Below are positions 13,289-15,762 of a stretch of 15,762 nt of DNA, in pieces. The position numbers and the translations under genes were made by a program. Source of the DNA: JAEXNA01 sp050486105 (GTDB lineage Bacteria > Vulcanimicrobiota > Xenobia > Xenobiales > JADMJV01); the NCBI GenBank assembly GCA_050486105.1, contig JBJHCR010000135.1, positions 1 through 15,762 of the forward strand. Direction: 5' to 3'. The notes below the pieces were generated by a model. It had not been told where the DNA came from. It made no database searches and saw only the letters and a program-made list of their open reading frames with translations. Position 1 is the first letter of the stretch. Each line of letters starts with the position of its first letter.

Positions 13289-14114
13289 TTCTCATCTCGC
13301 TCACCTCAGAGAGCCTCGTAATCCCTACGCTCACGCCGAACTCCATGAACAGGTGCGCGCCTATCTGCGGCGTCATTTGGAGGCTCATGGGCGTATGGTT
13401 GCAGAGCAGGAGGTCCCGTCTGAGGAGCATGGCAAAGGAGTGAACCTGCTGGGGGAACCGGTTGACGGCAGTGTCGAGCCGGCTTTCTTGCTGGTGGCCC
13501 ATTACGACACCGTGACTGACAGCCCCGGAGCTGACGACAATGGGTCGGCGGTGGCGGTAGCGCTGGAGGTCGGGCGCCTGTGTCCTCACATAGCTTTACT
13601 GTTCCCAGACCTCGAGGAGGTAGGGTTGCTCGGTGCTCGACATTTTGTGGCCCAGAATCGCTGGACTCAGACGCCTGCGGTGGTCTTGGAGAGTGTGGGC
13701 TATTTCTCTGAGCAGCCAGACTCTCAAAAGTTTCCTCCGGTGCTTCCTCTGGCTTTTCCCGAGGTTTATCGACAATTGAAGGACCGAGATTTCCGGGGAG
13801 ATTTCCTGACTCTGCTGAATTTGCCGACAGACCGGCTATATGCTCAGCGATTGGAGCAGTTACTGGGAGCAGCAGGGATCCGTCTGGAAGTTCCGACTCA
13901 GCTATTGACGGCTCCTGGAGGTGAAGCCCTCAAGGATTTTGGCCGGTCGGACCATCTGGCTTTTTGGGAAGCCGGACGCCCTTGCTTGATGCTCACCGAC
14001 TCGGCCAACTTCCGCAACCCTCACTACCACCAGCCTTCGGATACCGCTGAAACTTTGAACTTTTCCAAGATGACTCAGCTTGTAGAGTGCCTGGTGCAGT
14101 TTTTTGACAACTGA
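13245..14114 (+). CDS. M28-family zinc metallopeptidase (aminopeptidase-like)
   Basis: 289 residues. The co-catalytic di-zinc ligands of M28 peptidases can be read in order: His86 in VAHYDTV, Asp98 (bridging) in GADDNGSA, Glu124/Glu125 in FPDLEEVGLLGARHF (base and ligand), Glu149 in VVLESVGY where Asp is more usual, and His262 in NPHYHQPSDTAETLNF. SDHLAFWEAGRPCLMLTD is the typical late strand-loop. The family removes N-terminal residues or processes small peptides. No signal peptide is visible, so it is probably cytoplasmic or exported otherwise, in contrast to the exported proteins upstream. ATG 13245 (AGGAAA at 13229-13234, 10-nt spacing) is chosen because residues from the longer in-frame ATG 13008 merely read TPR coding in another frame. 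It is last in the operon, followed by a strong hairpin. Confidence 0.88.
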   Translation: MEQKILKNLIRENLNSHLAHLREPRNPYAHAELHEQVRAYLRRHLEAHGRMVAEQEVPSEEHGKGVNLLGEPVDGSVEPAFLLVAHYDTVTDSPGADDNGSAVAVALEVGRLCPHIALLFPDLEEVGLLGARHFVAQNRWTQTPAVVLESVGYFSEQPDSQKFPPVLPLAFPEVYRQLKDRDFRGDFLTLLNLPTDRLYAQRLEQLLGAAGIRLEVPTQLLTAPGGEALKDFGRSDHLAFWEAGRPCLMLTDSANFRNPHYHQPSDTAETLNFSKMTQLVECLVQFFDN

Positions 14115-14140
14115 ACTCTTCCCTATCAGAGCGGACCAAA

Positions 14141-14175
14141 GAGAGCCCCACAGACGTATCGTCTGTGGGGCTCTC
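14141..14175. terminator. Perfect 16-bp hairpin between convergent genes
   Basis: GAGAGCCCCACAGACG and CGTCTGTGGGGCTCTC are perfect arms around a 3-nt loop, 26 nt after the M28 stop and 29 nt from the stop of the minus-strand S8 gene. The location suits a bidirectional terminator. No clear T-tract follows on either strand. It shares GAGAGCCC/GGGCTCTC with the hairpin at 2685-2722. Confidence 0.7.
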
Positions 14176-14204
14176 CTGATGATGAAGGTTGTTTGGGAGT
14201 CCCT

Positions 14205-15762
14205 CTAGTCCTCGGAAGCAGGACGCTCCAGAACCACGAACTCCTTCACGAAGTTGTCGCCGCCCACTCCGTCGCCGTCACCGTCAAGGGGTTGCCCAAA
14301 AGGGTCCACCAAGTGCTCAGCTGAGCCGACCAACTGATAGGAGCCAGCCGGTAGGCTGCCCACGTTGAAGTCTATTTCGTTGGTGTGCAGGCGGATCTCC
14401 CTGGGAGCACCCTTCATGACCACTTCACCGTCCGAGTTCAAAACCTGCCAGGCTTCCTCTTGGTTGGCGCTCTTGGGGTCGAAGACTTTCTCAAAGCGCA
14501 CAGTGATCTTGGAGGTGGAACCACGGGCGTCCTTGACCTCACGGGCCGAAAGGGTTGGCGGGGCCACCGTTTCGGTCAGGGCACGTCCGGCGTTGACTCG
14601 ACCGAAGCCCATCTCTTTGGCCTCCCGGGGGTTGCGGTCATCAATGTTGTCGGCGGTGCCGGCGATCTGGGCCCAGCGTTGAGCCGCGTTCCAGTCAGGG
14701 TGGGCGCTTTGCAGCAGCATATCCACACCCATGGCTACCGGAGCGGCCATGCTGGTTCCGCTGGAAGCTCCCACTCGCCCATTGGGGAGAGTGGACATAA
14801 TGTCTCGGCCGGGTGCTGAAATGTCGATGCCGTGACCCCAGTTAGAGAAGGAGCTGCGCTGGTCGACTCGCTCGGGCGAGGTGTCGGTGCTGGCCACCAG
14901 GATGATGTCTTCAAACTTGGTACGGGGGGAGTTCCGGGCTGAGCCGTTGCCGCCGGAGTTGAAGATCAACACGTCGTTGTCGGCCAGCGTCCGGTAGGTT
15001 GACTCGATGGCTTTGTCGCCGGCGAAGCCGTCGATGTTGAAGCTGGTGTTGACGCTCTTGGCACCCTGATTGAGGGCGTAGAGGTAGGATTCGGCTACCA
15101 CAGCGGAACTGTAGCGGCGTCGGCCGCCAGCGATACGAAGGGGCATTCCCACGGTTCCCGGGGCGACGCCGGTGGCTCCACTGTCGCCTTCATTGGCGTG
15201 CACGATGCCGTGAACGTGAGTGTGGTGAGTGCTGGCCTTGTCGCTGGGGTCGTTGTCGTTGTCGGTGAAATCCCAGCCGGCCACGTCATCCACATAGCCG
15301 TTACCGTCGCTGTCCTCACCATTGACGACTTCGTTGGGGTTCTGCCAAACGGTGCCGGCCAGGGCCGGATGCTCCACGTCGAGTCCGGTGTCGGTGACGG
15401 CGGAGATCACCGTCGGGCTCCCCTTGGTCACGTTCCAGGCCGGGTCGATGTTGATGATATCCAGATGGCCTGGCCGGGCTGAGGGGGCCGCCGCTTCCAG
15501 CAGGGGCTGCTCGGAGGCGATGGGGTCGTCGAAGATGTCTCCGCTGTACTCGTAGTTGGGGAAAATTTGGGTGAACAGGCCTTCTGTTTGCATGCTGTCC
15601 AGGCCCATCTCTGGCTGATTGATGAGGAGGAAGGTGGAGCCGTTGGCTTCACCCAGGACTTTCTCCACCTGGATCTCAGGGTTGCTGGTGAGGGACTTGA
15701 TCCCTTTGCTCGGGGCCACCACGATGTAGCTGCCAGGAATCTCCTTGCGGGTTATGCCAGAC
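14205..15762 (-). CDS. Subtilisin-like S8 peptidase with propeptide and C-terminal Ig-like domain (5' truncated by window edge)
   Basis: The frame is open through the right edge and reads IPGSYIVVAPSKG before the first GTG (15722), the usual start of an I9 propeptide, so the true start lies outside the window. Counting from that GTG: Asp111 in SAVTDTGLD, a Ca-site-like DSDGNGYVDDVAGWDF (137-152), His166 in HHTHVHG, oxyanion Asn259 in SGGNGS and Ser324 in SGTSMAAP. The His box is odd, since almost all S8 enzymes read HGTHVAG. Residues about 385-505 form a C-terminal beta domain ending in LDGDGDGVGGDNFVKEFVV, a known Asp-rich motif of repeat/Ig-like modules attached to secreted proteases. It is convergent with the DUF4331 operon. 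Any signal peptide is beyond the window. Confidence 0.9.
   Translation of the reverse strand, partial: SGITRKEIPGSYIVVAPSKGIKSLTSNPEIQVEKVLGEANGSTFLLINQPEMGLDSMQTEGLFTQIFPNYEYSGDIFDDPIASEQPLLEAAAPSARPGHLDIINIDPAWNVTKGSPTVISAVTDTGLDVEHPALAGTVWQNPNEVVNGEDSDGNGYVDDVAGWDFTDNDNDPSDKASTHHTHVHGIVHANEGDSGATGVAPGTVGMPLRIAGGRRRYSSAVVAESYLYALNQGAKSVNTSFNIDGFAGDKAIESTYRTLADNDVLIFNSGGNGSARNSPRTKFEDIILVASTDTSPERVDQRSSFSNWGHGIDISAPGRDIMSTLPNGRVGASSGTSMAAPVAMGVDMLLQSAHPDWNAAQRWAQIAGTADNIDDRNPREAKEMGFGRVNAGRALTETVAPPTLSAREVKDARGSTSKITVRFEKVFDPKSANQEEAWQVLNSDGEVVMKGAPREIRLHTNEIDFNVGSLPAGSYQLVGSAEHLVDPFGQPLDGDGDGVGGDNFVKEFVVLERPASED

Noticed and set aside
1..15762. CRISPR array, tRNA/rRNA genes, insertion sequences, attachment sites
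   Set aside because: No regularly spaced repeats, cloverleaf-like sequence, transposase or terminal repeat was seen on either strand.

Overview
The window looks like a chromosomal stretch from a moderately GC-rich (by eye, high fifties percent) diderm-type bacterium. Three intact proteins, plus one broken gene, carry lipoprotein signal peptides, starts are a mix of ATG, GTG and TTG behind AGGAG-like ribosome sites, and genes are tightly packed. No tRNA, rRNA, CRISPR, transposase or phage gene was seen. The lineage cannot be fixed from the sequence. The number of exported or potentially exported hydrolases (C11, two S8, M28, an NlpC/CHAP-like enzyme) suggests a secretion-rich, perhaps predatory or surface-degrading bacterium, but that is inference.

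Layout, left to right. (1) 1-2668, + strand: the 3' part of a clostripain-like C11 peptidase gene (truncated by the window edge), then a complete subtilisin-like S8 peptidase, ending at a large perfect palindrome. (2) 2792-3855, +: a class I SAM-dependent methyltransferase, then a 54-residue Cys-rich zinc-ribbon-type protein, closed by a good intrinsic terminator. (3) 4006-6416, +: a lipoprotein overlapping a multi-pass HTTM-domain membrane protein. (4) 6586-7317, +: a leaderless Met/Gly-rich protein with a C-terminal cysteine amidohydrolase-like domain. (5) 7420-8598, +: a protein made of three tandem SpoIIAA-like (STAS-type) domains, with a strong inverted repeat that would hide its ribosome site. 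(6) 8847-9062, +: a 71-residue acidic protein followed by a clear terminator. (7) 9063-9507: noncoding leader with several stem-loops. (8) 9508-14114, +: a five-gene operon: the N-terminal half of DUF4331 (secreted), the C-terminal half of DUF4331 (lipoprotein), an ankyrin lipoprotein, a TPR lipoprotein with a His-rich loop, and an M28 metallopeptidase. (9) 14205-window end, - strand: a second, larger S8 peptidase, convergent with the operon across a shared hairpin and cut by the window edge.

The most interesting points are in the DUF4331 operon. A family normally encoded as one protein is here split into two separately exported proteins, and both lie upstream of two repeat-scaffold lipoproteins. 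The TPR gene is interrupted by one in-frame amber codon between its lipoprotein signal and its TPR body, with the frame otherwise open for about 400 codons. Other notable points are the ribosome-site-occluding hairpin ahead of the triple SpoIIAA-like gene, the non-canonical His box (HHTHVHG) of the minus-strand subtilase, and the harpin-like N-terminus of the amidohydrolase-like protein.
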